Assembly: GCA_022782605.1 (NCBI GenBank)
Contig: JALFMW010000392.1
Coordinates: forward strand, 101,328-165,327
Direction: 5' to 3'
DNA length: 64,000 bases
Origin: Clostridium sp.
Lineage (GTDB): Bacteria; Bacillota; Clostridia; Peptostreptococcales; Peptostreptococcaceae
Both the position numbers and the translations under genes were made by a program. The number at the start of each line of letters is the position of its first letter. The stretch's first letter is position 1. The notes beneath the pieces were generated by a model. It worked only from the letters and a program-made list of their open reading frames with translations, searched no databases and was not told the origin of the DNA. Shown here piece by piece: positions 18,037 through 26,096 of the stretch.

Positions 18037-18735
18037 TTAATTAAATTCTCCATTATTATATTTTTCTTTAAATTCTTCAAACTGTTCTTTGGTATTATCA
18101 CCATATCCATATGTTTTATGAAAAAGAGTGTGGATTGTCTTGCTCAATGTTATAGCATTGTTTGTGTCTAATCTTGCTTCTTTATAATTATCATATCCGT
18201 CTAAATGATGAACTTCTAATTCACAATTTTTTTCACCACTTATTTGACAAGTATAATTATCTCTTTTTAAGACTTCTTCTCTAAATTTTTTATACCCAAA
18301 TATCCTTCTTTTTACTCTTCTATCTTCTTCTTCAAGTTCTAAATTATAACTAGGATTATTAACTCCTTCATGATATTTTCCACTACATGTTTTGTTGCAA
18401 AAATGTTTTTTGCTTCTTTCATATTCTTTTTTTGCTAAATGTAACTCTTCCCCACAGTAATCACAATAGCAAACAATTCTATTCATAATTTTATATTTGT
18501 GATAACACTCTTCTGAACAATAAATCTTATCTTTCCTGTGTGTTTTAAATGTTTGTTTACAACAAGGGCATATTTTTTCATATTTCTTTTCTTTTTTAGA
18601 ACGTCTACAAGAATAGCAGGTATTTTCTCTATTAAAATATGATTTCCTTATTTTAGGAAATCTGAAATTCATTTTAAGTTTTCCACACTTTGTGCAAATT
18701 TTCATAAATATTTTACAATCTTTTTTCTTTAACAT
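18037..18735 (-). CDS. HNH homing endonuclease with zinc ribbons
   Basis: The product is 232 residues. The N-terminal half has a series of CxxC zinc-ribbon pairs (CTKCGKLK, CYSCRR, CPCCKQTF, CSEECYHK, CDYCGEEL, CNKTCSGKYH). The C-terminal third is an HNH nuclease: YTCQISGEKNCELEVHHLDGY, then NAITLSKTIHTLFH, with paired His and the Asn of the motif. Such enzymes cut intronless alleles so that the intron is copied in. The gene sits wholly inside intron 3, with GGGGTGG before the ATG and its own promoter at 18761-18789. It is intact, unlike the enzyme in the CotH intron. Confidence 0.88.
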   Translation of the reverse strand: MLKKKDCKIFMKICTKCGKLKMNFRFPKIRKSYFNRENTCYSCRRSKKEKKYEKICPCCKQTFKTHRKDKIYCSEECYHKYKIMNRIVCYCDYCGEELHLAKKEYERSKKHFCNKTCSGKYHEGVNNPSYNLELEEEDRRVKRRIFGYKKFREEVLKRDNYTCQISGEKNCELEVHHLDGYDNYKEARLDTNNAITLSKTIHTLFHKTYGYGDNTKEQFEEFKEKYNNGEFN

Positions 18736-18760
18736 TGTTCCACCCCTTCCCTATACCTAT

Positions 18761-18789
18761 ATTATATATTATTTTTAATTGTTTGTCAA
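18761..18789 (-). promoter_or_regulatory. Early-type promoter of the intron HNH gene
   Basis: On the minus strand TTGACA (18789-18784), 17 bp starting AACAATTAAAA, TATAAT (18766-18761). The promoter at 20396-20424, in front of the GIY-YIG gene of intron 2, has the same spacer start, so the two endonuclease genes carry related promoters. Confidence 0.85.
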
Positions 18790-18877
18790 TAAAGAATTTA
18801 ATACTTTTAATAGTTTAGTGTTCTCCGATTTTGCTCGATTAAAATTCTAATATTTCTATTAGATTGCCCCTTACTCA

Positions 18878-19201
18878 AGGCATCTGATGTGTCGCCATTA
18901 TAATCCATTGTGGTGGATTAGCTCCATTTACAATAGGATTTAATACTTCTTCTAAAGCATCTGCTTCTTTCTGTAAGAATTCATCCCATGAAGCACATTG
19001 TCCTAAAGTTGGGTCTTCTGAAAAAGCACCGTCTTTAGCTGTAACGTAATCAAGATCTTCATTTGAGCTGTAGTTTACAATTAATACGTCATCTATTCTT
19101 TGGAAGAAGAAACCATTCCATGCTTTTGTTGCGTCTGATTGTTCATTGCAATAATTTACTTGAAAACCGTTCCCATACTGCTTGCGATATAAATCATTAT
19201 T
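18878..19201 (-). CDS. Lamin-tail/metallophosphoesterase tail protein, exon 3
   Basis: This 324-nt exon encodes 108 residues. It begins NNDLYRKQYGNGFQ, which after IG from exon 2 gives the phosphoesterase motif GNND (the GNHD/E box). It ends QWIIMATHQMP, which carries the next metal-ligand His. In between is a variable region (DEFLQKEADALEEVLN) typical of this enzyme class. The frame closes at TGA directly after the splice site, so the unspliced product would end there. Confidence 0.85.
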
Positions 19202-19262
19202 CAATTAGTTATTAACCCATAGCTTTTTATCTATGGCTCTGGAGGTTTCCCTCATTTTCATC
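19202..19262 (-). repeat. 61-nt sequence shared by the 3' ends of introns 2 and 4
   Basis: Positions 19202-19262 and 17148-17208 are identical over 61 nt and diverge right after. The segment includes the P9-like hairpin (ACCCATAG ... CTATGG) and the terminal ACTAATTG. The flanking exons differ, so this reflects recent common descent or gene conversion between two introns in the same gene. Confidence 0.9.
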
Positions 19263-19426
19263 GAATGGTCATTTCCATTCCAGTTTAGCATATCTTTTCA
19301 TCCCCTAAAGGATGTTGTAGTCTCTTGGGTTTATTATATTCTATTTCTAGTTTCAAAACCTATGCGTTGCGTGTGACTAAGTTTTTACCCTTAGCCTTCC
19401 ACTCGGATTAACATGTATAATTAAAA

Positions 19427-20368
19427 TTATTCTAAATATTTCCAATGGTGTCCATTTACACTTTCTTTTTTACCCTTACAACAATTACATATAGCTGATT
19501 TATTGTCCCCAGTATCTCTACTCGCTTCAGCTAATGAGTTATAAGTTTTATTTAACTCTAAGCAATAAACTTTTTTCCTATAGTTAGAAGCAGTGTTTGG
19601 AATTTCGTTCTTATTATAATCTTCTAAATATATCCAATGATATCCCCCACAAGTTCCTCTTTTTTTACTACAACAAGCACTTATTCCAGTATAGGCACAT
19701 CCAACATATTCACTAGCTTCTGTTAAAGTGTCAAAACTTCTATCTAATTCTACACAATAAACTTTATGACCTATTTTATTTATTCTTCCATTACTAATTG
19801 AAGTAATCCCTTTTTCTAAATATTCATCATAATACATCCAATGTAATAGAGTACCATTTTCTAGCCTTCCAGCATAATTATATTTGTGTTTACAACAAGA
19901 TAGTATAGAAGTGCTTATAACGCCTGTTTCTTCACTTGCTTCAGCTATAGTATTAAAAACTTTATCTAATTCTATACAATATACTTTTCTAGCTACTGGA
20001 CTATTCTCTCCAATATTAGCTTCTCTTAATCTCTTTTTAGTAGTTTCTCTTATAAAAGTTTTAGCTTTTCCACCCATATCTTTATTATAGCCAAATTCTC
20101 TATATTTACTATTAAAGCATAAGATATAATATTGTTCCATTTCATTTAACTTATTTTGAGGACATTCACACAATATTATAAAATCAAAATACTGTTCTCC
20201 ATCTCTGTTCCAAGATTTTTGAAGATGGTCATTATCATGTTTATTATTTCTTAATTCTCTTCTATGTTTTGCCCACCTTTTATATATGTCTACAGATTGT
20301 CCTATGTAAACTTTATTATTCACTTTATTTAATATCATATAAATTCCACATATAACTCTTCTTGCCAT
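19427..20368 (-). CDS. GIY-YIG homing endonuclease, intact
   Basis: The start is placed at ATG 20368 (MARRVICGIYMILN), 8 bases behind AGAGGAGA; an ATG nine bases upstream is too close to it. The 313-residue protein opens with the GIY-YIG domain (CGIYMILNKVNNKVYIGQS, then a conserved WAKHRREL arm and ENE-like EMEQYYI). It continues with NUMOD-type repeats that bind DNA: KVYCIELDKVFNTIAEASE, KVYCVELDRSFDTLTEASE and KVYCLELNKTYNSLAEASR, each followed by a Cys-rich 'CCK/CCS' helix and HW. It lies inside intron 2 with its own promoter. Confidence 0.9.
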   Translation of the reverse strand: MARRVICGIYMILNKVNNKVYIGQSVDIYKRWAKHRRELRNNKHDNDHLQKSWNRDGEQYFDFIILCECPQNKLNEMEQYYILCFNSKYREFGYNKDMGGKAKTFIRETTKKRLREANIGENSPVARKVYCIELDKVFNTIAEASEETGVISTSILSCCKHKYNYAGRLENGTLLHWMYYDEYLEKGITSISNGRINKIGHKVYCVELDRSFDTLTEASEYVGCAYTGISACCSKKRGTCGGYHWIYLEDYNKNEIPNTASNYRKKVYCLELNKTYNSLAEASRDTGDNKSAICNCCKGKKESVNGHHWKYLE

Positions 20369-20395
20369 TCGTCTCATCTCCTCTCTATATTAATT

Positions 20396-20424
20396 ATTAT
20401 ACATCACTTTTAATTGTTTGTCAA
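20396..20424 (-). promoter_or_regulatory. Early-type promoter of the intron 2 GIY-YIG gene
   Basis: On the minus strand TTGACA (20424-20419), 17 bp starting AACAATTAAAA, TATAAT (20401-20396). It is about 30 bases upstream of the ATG. Confidence 0.85.
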
Positions 20425-20506
20425 GAATAATTTTAATTATATTTAGCCTTCCCGTTTTCTACTACAATACACTTACTATATTACTATAATAAGGGGCAAT
20501 AAACTT

Positions 20507-20607
20507 ACCTATATTACTTGCAAAAGGAACTGTAAATCTAGCTTCACCTCTAGCAAAGTTAGACCAGTACATTTCTGGGTTCACGCGTATTCCATTTTGA
20601 GTTTCAT
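20507..20607 (-). CDS. Lamin-tail/metallophosphoesterase tail protein, exon 2 (101 nt)
   Basis: A very short exon encodes ETQNGIRVNPEMYWSNFARG and on to FASNIG. With the end of exon 1 it restores STGDETQNG, the GDxxQN metal box of the phosphoesterase, and its IG end joins exon 3 NND. The 3' border (GGT at 20507) is firm. The 5' border could shift by one or two bases without changing the protein. The frame is open to TAG beyond the exon end, but those codons do not fit the family. Confidence 0.8.
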
Positions 20608-20771
20608 CAAATATCTTCTATATAGTTCGCTACACTATATACGTTCTCTTATGAACTGCTCCATATTTCTATGGAAGTTGAGACTATATCACATTCTCCT
20701 ATAAGGAGAACCCTTCCATTTCGGATGTCAATAGCTTACATCCTACGGCTTTCGCCTAGTCGTTGAAGGTT

Positions 20772-21509
20772 TTAATTAATTGCTTGTTTTAAAATATTTT
20801 CTATATTATTGAATTCCCAGTAAGGAATTCTTACTAATTTTATATTATTATCTAAACAATATTGGGTTTTTATATTATCTCTTTTTTGAGTTTCTAATAA
20901 AACTTGTCCTTTAGTATCGCCAAAACAACCTTTTAAAAAATGTTGCTCTCCATCATATTCAATACACATGTTTAAGGAAGGAATATAAAAATCAAAAGGT
21001 AAAGGTAGTATGTTTCTACATTCTTCAAATCTTTTTTGTTCTACAAATTCTATTTCTAATTGATTTAAGTATTTTCTTACTTCTTTTTCTCCACTAGACC
21101 CTATACAAATAGGACATCTTTGTCCAATTTTAAATTTATCAAAATTCATTGTGAATACATGCCCGTGAGGACATTCTAATAATAATTTTTGATGTGCATT
21201 TTTATAATTTTCAGATAATAATTTATAACCTTGTTGTTCTATAAAAGCTTTCACTTCTTCAAAAGGCATTCTTTTTATCTCTGATAAATGTTCGTAATAA
21301 CAATCTGGACAACCAAATCCTTGTTGAAAATTAGCCCACTGTATAGAATGTTTATGTCCTTTGTTACATATATATTCCATAGGAGTGTGTGCATTTTTAT
21401 ATTCAGTTGCTAATAAAGTCCAACCTTTTTCTGCAAACTTTTCTTTAACATATTCTAATGTAAGTTTTACTGTTTTTCCTCCACTTTTTCTATTCTTCTT
21501 TACATACAT
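20772..21509 (-). CDS. Zinc-finger / Vsr-like homing endonuclease
   Basis: The start is ATG 21509 (MYVKKNRKSGGKTVK) behind AAAGGAAGTGATA; an upstream extension would cover the promoter. The 245-residue protein has two treble-clef zinc units (YICNKGHKH...GCPDC and LECPHGHVF...RCPIC), then a PD-(D/E)xK/Vsr-like nuclease: GSSGEKEVRKYLNQLEIEF, LPFDFYIPSLNMCIEYDGEQHF, RDNIKTQYCLDNNIKLVRIPY. This matches the EDxHD-type phage homing endonucleases (I-Bth0305I-like). It lies inside intron 1. The free-standing gene at 59209-60360 has the same architecture. Confidence 0.85.
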   Translation of the reverse strand: MYVKKNRKSGGKTVKLTLEYVKEKFAEKGWTLLATEYKNAHTPMEYICNKGHKHSIQWANFQQGFGCPDCYYEHLSEIKRMPFEEVKAFIEQQGYKLLSENYKNAHQKLLLECPHGHVFTMNFDKFKIGQRCPICIGSSGEKEVRKYLNQLEIEFVEQKRFEECRNILPLPFDFYIPSLNMCIEYDGEQHFLKGCFGDTKGQVLLETQKRDNIKTQYCLDNNIKLVRIPYWEFNNIENILKQAIN

Positions 21510-21585
21510 ACTATCACTTCCTTTCTTTTTTACTAAGCAATTAATTAACTTCCCTGCTGATTGCCTATTCCTTGACTTTGATTTT

Positions 21586-21614
21586 ATTATAATATATTTT
21601 AAATCATTTGTCAA
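21586..21614 (-). promoter_or_regulatory. Early-type promoter of the intron 1 endonuclease
   Basis: On the minus strand TTGACA (21614-21609), spacer AATGATTTAAAATATAT, TATAAT (21591-21586). The spacer begins AATGATTTAAA as in the early promoter at 2129-2157. The ATG lies 77 bases beyond. Confidence 0.85.
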
Positions 21615-21778
21615 GTAGTGTTTAGGTTTTAACCATGCACCATATTTCTACTTTTTTCTACTTTCGTAACATTCACGCTTAGGATTTAACCTTACGTTGT
21701 AGTGTAGAAATCTTTAAGGGTTTCCAGCAATTAAAAAGGTTTTCTATACTCTTTGCGAATATAGGGAGATGTTTGTTT

Positions 21779-23597
21779 CTCCAGTTGAATGCCACATATC
21801 AAAGTTTAAAGTTCCATCAGGATTAGCTTCCCAATCCTTCATTATCTTTTCACATACATTTCTATATGCTCTCATCTCTGCTTCATTCCAGCCCTGGGGA
21901 TCGCTTGTCCAAAGAATTCTTAATGTATCACCAGCACTTAAATCCTTATTGAACACATCAAATTCATGAACACCACTTCTCATTGATTGTGTACCAACTT
22001 GGTATTCATATTTTGCATATTCTAAGTCTTTAACGATAGCTTTACAAATATTAACGTCTATGTTTGGATGATGCCACTTAGTAACTTTACATTCTTGCAT
22101 TTGCCAAGAAGTTTCGCCTTTCTTTCTATACCAAACAAATGAAGGTTCTCTAGTAGCTTTTATTTGAAAACAGAAACATCTAGTTGTATCGTCTTCACCA
22201 ACAGCTAAATTAAAGTAATTTATGCCTTCGTCATTAAACATATCTTTATAGTTCTCAAACATATTCCAATGACCTTCAGTAGTTGATTTAGGGAATTTAC
22301 CTTCGTGACAATTAGTAAAGTCAACTATTTCAGTCATTCTCCAATCATCAGTACACCATTCGTTTGAAATATAGTTTGAGAAATCTTTTAATTTGAATCT
22401 ATTATAAAAGTCTACCTTTCTAAGTCCTTTCTTCTTTGTCATTCCTGATCTATAGAATAAATTACTTGCAGGTGGAGCAGATGTTAGTCCTCCACCACCC
22501 ATAAGGTCTATAAAGTTTTCTGTCTTATTAGTACTATATGAACCATCAGGATTCTTTGTAAATGCGTCTGGTGTTTCTGGTGGAGTATCTCCTGTAGCAC
22601 TTAAATAAACAGAGAAACCATTATCACTAAATTTCATACCTAATCCAGTGTCTCCCACCATCCATCTTTGGTCATAGTGTTCTATAAAGTGTCTACAATC
22701 TGTATCCCATCTATTAGCACATTGTCCACCAACTACTAAGAATGAAGTATATGGAGGAATACAACCATGTAGTGCTAATCCTTCCCATGTAGTATAAGTA
22801 GTAGTATCCTTGTACCACAAGTGTAGCCCTTCTAAGTTCTTTTCAGTTGCTGTATTATTGTATAACTCTATAAAGTTATGGCTTATAGGCATACCAGTTG
22901 TAGCAGTACCTGCTCCATACATAGAATTAATTAATAATCCATGAAAATTAGTATTTTGTACAGCAGTTGGAGGAGTTGCAGTATATGCATTATTTTTTAC
23001 AGCTTTTAAATTACCGTCATTACCAACAGTAATTCTATAAGTTGTACCAACTTCTTCATCTAAAGTCATATAATTTGTAGTAAGAGTCCCTTCACCTTTT
23101 AAATCATTTACAGATACCTTTTTTAAAGATCCATCTTCTCTTAGTATTAAAGCCATATCTGTATCTGTTGAAGCTAATATTCCTCCTACTTCACTAAAGT
23201 CTAATTGATTAGCATTAGAAGTTCCACCTGTAGAAGGAGTTCCACTACCTGTTCCAGCACTAGCTCCACTTCCTCTAACGGCACTTATAGTCATCTTACC
23301 AATTGTTCCATCTGCCTTTATTAATAATAAACTATCTGTTGTAGCACCAGTCATAGCACTTAATCTGGAATAGTCTATTTTAGTTGGATCACTAGCATCT
23401 AATGGTAACACTATCGCTGGATTATTATTGTTACCACTTCCACCACCATAAGTAGCTTTAAGTACGCTGGAATTAACAATTTTATTTGTATATCCAGTTT
23501 CACTTGAACTATCAGCCACTATAATTAAAAATTTGTCATTATCATTAAGAGAAGTCGCAAGACTTAACTCTGACGCTTTTTGGTCATTTACAGCCAT
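21779..23597 (-). CDS. Lamin-tail/metallophosphoesterase tail protein, exon 1
   Basis: Exon 1 encodes residues 1-606 of the spliced 973. Residues 1-200 hold two degenerate repeats (SELSLATSLNDNDKFLIIV, YSRLSAMTGATTDSLLLI, FSEVGGILASTDTDMALIL) that may attach it to the tail. Residues about 205-400 form a lamin-tail-like domain (FIELYNNTATEKNLEGLHLW). Residues about 470-570 are FN3-like, and the phosphoesterase begins at about 577 (RILWTSDPQGWNEAE, the first metal box). The exon breaks in STG of the GDxxQN box. Calcineurin-like phosphoesterases in phage tails may act on host envelope phosphates; the substrate is unknown. AAAGGAGAGAT supports the start. Confidence 0.88.
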
Positions 23598-23612
23598 ATT
23601 TTATCTCTCCTT

Positions 23613-24803
23613 TTAATCTAATATTATACGTCCATCTTTTTCATTTAATAGGACACTTCCATTTTCTAATAGTAAAGCATATTCTTCTTCAGAAAACTCT
23701 AAGATAATTTGTCCACCATTTTCAAGTAGTAAATCTCCTCCATTTTCTAATTTAATAACTGCTTGACCATTTTCCATTTCTATTAACGAATCTTCTAAAT
23801 GTAATTTAGCACCATTCTCTAATAAGAATAGTCCTCCATTCTCTAGCATTATTCGTTTAGTTTCTTCTTGGTTATAACTATTTTCTAAATGAAGAACTCC
23901 ACCATTTTCAAGAATGAACATTCCTCCATTTTCAAGTAATAACCTCTTAATTCCTTTAATCTCTTCTTTTGCACTTTGTTCTAATAATATCTTACCTCCA
24001 TTTTCAGTTCTCAAGAAACCTCCATTTTCAAGTAAGATACTTACTACTTTTTGTTCTTCTTCTGCATTTTCTAGTATGAACCTTCCACCATTTTCTAGTA
24101 ACATAAAGTTACCATTCTCAAGCATGATACTTGATTTATGTGCTTCAGGTATCTTAATATTTTCTAATAATAATTGTCCACCATTTTCAAGTAATAACAT
24201 ACCATCATTTTCTAATTTGATACTTGGTCTGCGTGTTTCAGGTATCCTAATCTTTTCTAATAATAGTTGTCCACCATTTTCAAGTAATAACATACCATCA
24301 TTTTCAAGCATAATACTTGCTTCATGACGTTCAATATTATCTAATAATAAAGCTCCACCATTTTCTAGTAAGAATAATCCACCATTTTCCATTAGTAAAG
24401 CGTCTTCTACTCTCACATTTGGAGGGACTTCACCATGTAAAGATTCTAAGTAAAATACTCTAGCTTGTAAATCGTTTATAGTTTTCTGTTGCTTTTGTAT
24501 GGTCGTTTGTAGGCTTTGAAACATATTTCTAATTTCGTTCATAAAGACATTATCAATATTGTTTACAGCCCCTTGCAACCCACTAGAAGTCGACTTATCA
24601 ATGAATATTTCATATTTATCTATATCTTCTGTTGTTGGTGGAGATTCACCTACATAAACTACGTCTTGCCCTCCTCCAACCTTTAAATTATCTAAATATG
24701 TTTGAAGGTCTTGACCGTTAGACATTTCGACATCTACAGCATCCATTAACTTAAACGTACCATTGTTTTTCTGCTTAATCTTAGCAATTACTTCTATCGC
24801 CAT
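23613..24803 (-). CDS. Tail fibre with LLLENGG repeats
   Basis: The protein is 396 residues. Residues 1-45 (MAIEVIAKIKQKNNGTFKLM) closely match the N-terminus of the 2549-aa fibre at 33909-41558, so this is a shared anchor. A coiled coil follows (QSLQTTIQKQQKTINDLQAR). From about 135 to the end it is built of short repeats such as MLLLENGGQLLLE and FLLENGGALLLD, about nine residues per strand-turn unit, interrupted by linkers like IRIPETRRPS. The pattern suggests a narrow beta-solenoid or trimeric beta-prism shaft. It lies directly behind the adaptor gene 24814-26055, as the giant fibre lies behind its paralogue. AGAGGTGAT supports the start. Confidence 0.7.
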   Translation of the reverse strand: MAIEVIAKIKQKNNGTFKLMDAVDVEMSNGQDLQTYLDNLKVGGGQDVVYVGESPPTTEDIDKYEIFIDKSTSSGLQGAVNNIDNVFMNEIRNMFQSLQTTIQKQQKTINDLQARVFYLESLHGEVPPNVRVEDALLMENGGLFLLENGGALLLDNIERHEASIMLENDGMLLLENGGQLLLEKIRIPETRRPSIKLENDGMLLLENGGQLLLENIKIPEAHKSSIMLENGNFMLLENGGRFILENAEEEQKVVSILLENGGFLRTENGGKILLEQSAKEEIKGIKRLLLENGGMFILENGGVLHLENSYNQEETKRIMLENGGLFLLENGAKLHLEDSLIEMENGQAVIKLENGGDLLLENGGQIILEFSEEEYALLLENGSVLLNEKDGRIILD

Positions 24804-24813
24804 TTTATCACCT

Positions 24814-26055
24814 CTAGCTTATAGAAACCGTAGTATTACCTAAACTTGCATTTTCAGATTTGTAAATGTTATAGTCTTCTGTATATCCAAACTTATTTGT
24901 GAATTTAATGGTATTAACCAACACAAAACCTCCTTCAAATCCTCCTACTTTAAATGTTGGCTTACCAAATCTAGTTGGAATTGCAAAAAATATGTATTGA
25001 TTAGTCATGCAATTTACACTAAAATCTCCATTTTTATTATTTGTTAATTGTTTATTTAAAGTCATTATAAAACTACTATCATATCCTGTAGGTTCTAAAG
25101 TAGCCCCATAATATTTACCATTATAGAAATTAATCCCTACATTTCTACTAACATTTGTTTTACCATCACTAGCAGATAATCTATATGACTTATTGGAGGT
25201 AATATCTCCAATAATATCATATGACCTAACTGCATTATTCAAGGTTATTCCATCAAATGATTGAGTTGTAGGTGATTTATTGTAAGTCCAAGTAGCTTTT
25301 AATCCAGTCACTATTTCTCCCATTTCTGCAACGGTTTTAGATAAACTTAAAGAGCTAATTATAATAGGCTTATACATTAGTTCATCTAATGCACTTTCAA
25401 TGGTTCTTAGTCTTCCTTCATGATCATCAGAAACTCCCCACATTTGATTAAGTTTTAATTCTGTGATAACTTCACCACTATACCAACGACCACCTTCTAA
25501 TTTATCTTGAAGATAATCAATAGTAATCTCCATGTTTTTAACATCTGCGTCTAAGTCAAATAAAGAAGCTCTAGCAACTATCCCCTTGTCTACTAAAGCT
25601 TCATCTACCCTAGAATAATCATCTTGTGGTGGTTTAGGAGGAGGTACATCTGGTTCTTCAGGGATATTTAATAATCCAATAGCTTCCTTTACTTCATAGG
25701 CAAACTCTGGAGTATGGACTATTTCTTTTTCGCCATCTTCGTCCATTTCAGTAATGACAATCTGTAGATAATGAATACCAACTTCTTTTGTATATTGCTG
25801 TTTTAATTTAAATACTACTCTATTATCTTCAATTAAAGTTCCATCTACTTTATCATTACCCACAAGCATATAGGCTTCAATATCTTCAGTAAGTGGAAGA
25901 ATACCGTCTTTAACTTTAACACTATCTATTTCATCTATTATAGTATCCGATAATTGAAAAGTTAGATAAAAAGTATCTCCTTGATATACTTGAATCTTTT
26001 TGTCTAAGACAGCCTTATAGCCCTTTACATTGATATCTATATTACTCTTAATCAA
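24814..26055 (-). CDS. BppU-type baseplate adaptor with C-terminal beta domain
   Basis: The start is a TTG behind AAAGGAGG. The product is 413 residues. Residues 1-130 are a BppU_N-like domain (INVKGYKAVLDKKIQVYQGDT, ending in EFAYEVKEAIGLL), which in lactococcal phages attaches fibres to the baseplate. The middle has a Pro-rich linker (PEEPDVPPPKPPQDD). The last 190 residues (SLSLSKTVAEMGEIVTG, SASDGKTNVSRNV, FKVGGFEGGFVLVNT) form a beta domain found again in 41577-42722. The gene precedes a fibre sharing the 'EVIAKIKQK' anchor. The pair probably forms one adaptor-fibre unit. Confidence 0.75.
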   Translation of the reverse strand: MIKSNIDINVKGYKAVLDKKIQVYQGDTFYLTFQLSDTIIDEIDSVKVKDGILPLTEDIEAYMLVGNDKVDGTLIEDNRVVFKLKQQYTKEVGIHYLQIVITEMDEDGEKEIVHTPEFAYEVKEAIGLLNIPEEPDVPPPKPPQDDYSRVDEALVDKGIVARASLFDLDADVKNMEITIDYLQDKLEGGRWYSGEVITELKLNQMWGVSDDHEGRLRTIESALDELMYKPIIISSLSLSKTVAEMGEIVTGLKATWTYNKSPTTQSFDGITLNNAVRSYDIIGDITSNKSYRLSASDGKTNVSRNVGINFYNGKYYGATLEPTGYDSSFIMTLNKQLTNNKNGDFSVNCMTNQYIFFAIPTRFGKPTFKVGGFEGGFVLVNTIKFTNKFGYTEDYNIYKSENASLGNTTVSIS

Positions 26056-26096
26056 TTTTGGAAATAACCTCCTTTCTTAGAATATTTAATTTTTAA

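Larger units (their letters stand above)
17815..18877 (-). mobile_element. Group I intron 3 (1063 nt) with HNH endonuclease
   Basis: Exon 3 ends GATGCCT and the intron holds GGGGCAATC shortly after, giving P1 with a bulged A and a terminal U-G pair. GCATA (in GTAACGCATACTG) and TATGC (in AAAATGTATGCTG) form the P7 candidate. The 3' end reads AACAATTTG before TTTACATG. Splicing joins CAT CAG ATG CCT to TTT ACA TGT, restoring THQMPFT. It carries the HNH gene at 18037-18735. Confidence 0.88.
19202..20506 (-). mobile_element. Group I intron 2 (1305 nt) with GIY-YIG endonuclease
   Basis: It begins after ATAGGT and ends ACTAATTG before AATAATGAT. P7 candidates are GCATA (in CAACGCATAGG) and TATGC (in AAGATATGCTAAAC). 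The 5' core GAAAACGGGAAGGCTAAA resembles introns 3 and 4 (AAAATCGG-GAA). P1 pairing is not clear by eye. Splicing rejoins IG to NND. It carries the gene at 19427-20368. Confidence 0.85.
20608..21778 (-). mobile_element. Group I intron 1 (1171 nt) with a Vsr-like endonuclease
   Basis: Its core has AATTGCTGGAAACCC near the 5' end, a P4-type signature, and a P7 made by GACTA (in ACGACTAGGCG) and TAGTC (in GATATAGTCTC) near the 3' end, as in the CotH intron. GGAGA and TCTCC flank the 5' splice region and may be P1. The last exon base is not the usual T, so the exact site is uncertain by about two bases. Confidence 0.8.

Noticed and set aside
16882..21614. Frames in the phosphoesterase region as separate genes or a decayed pseudogene
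   Set aside because: All fragments rejoin in frame at sites with group I features, and every catalytic motif is intact after splicing.
24100..24360. Repeated DNA units in the LLLENGG fibre as a CRISPR array
   Set aside because: Repeats are coding, degenerate and in frame, with spacers also coding; no cas genes are present.
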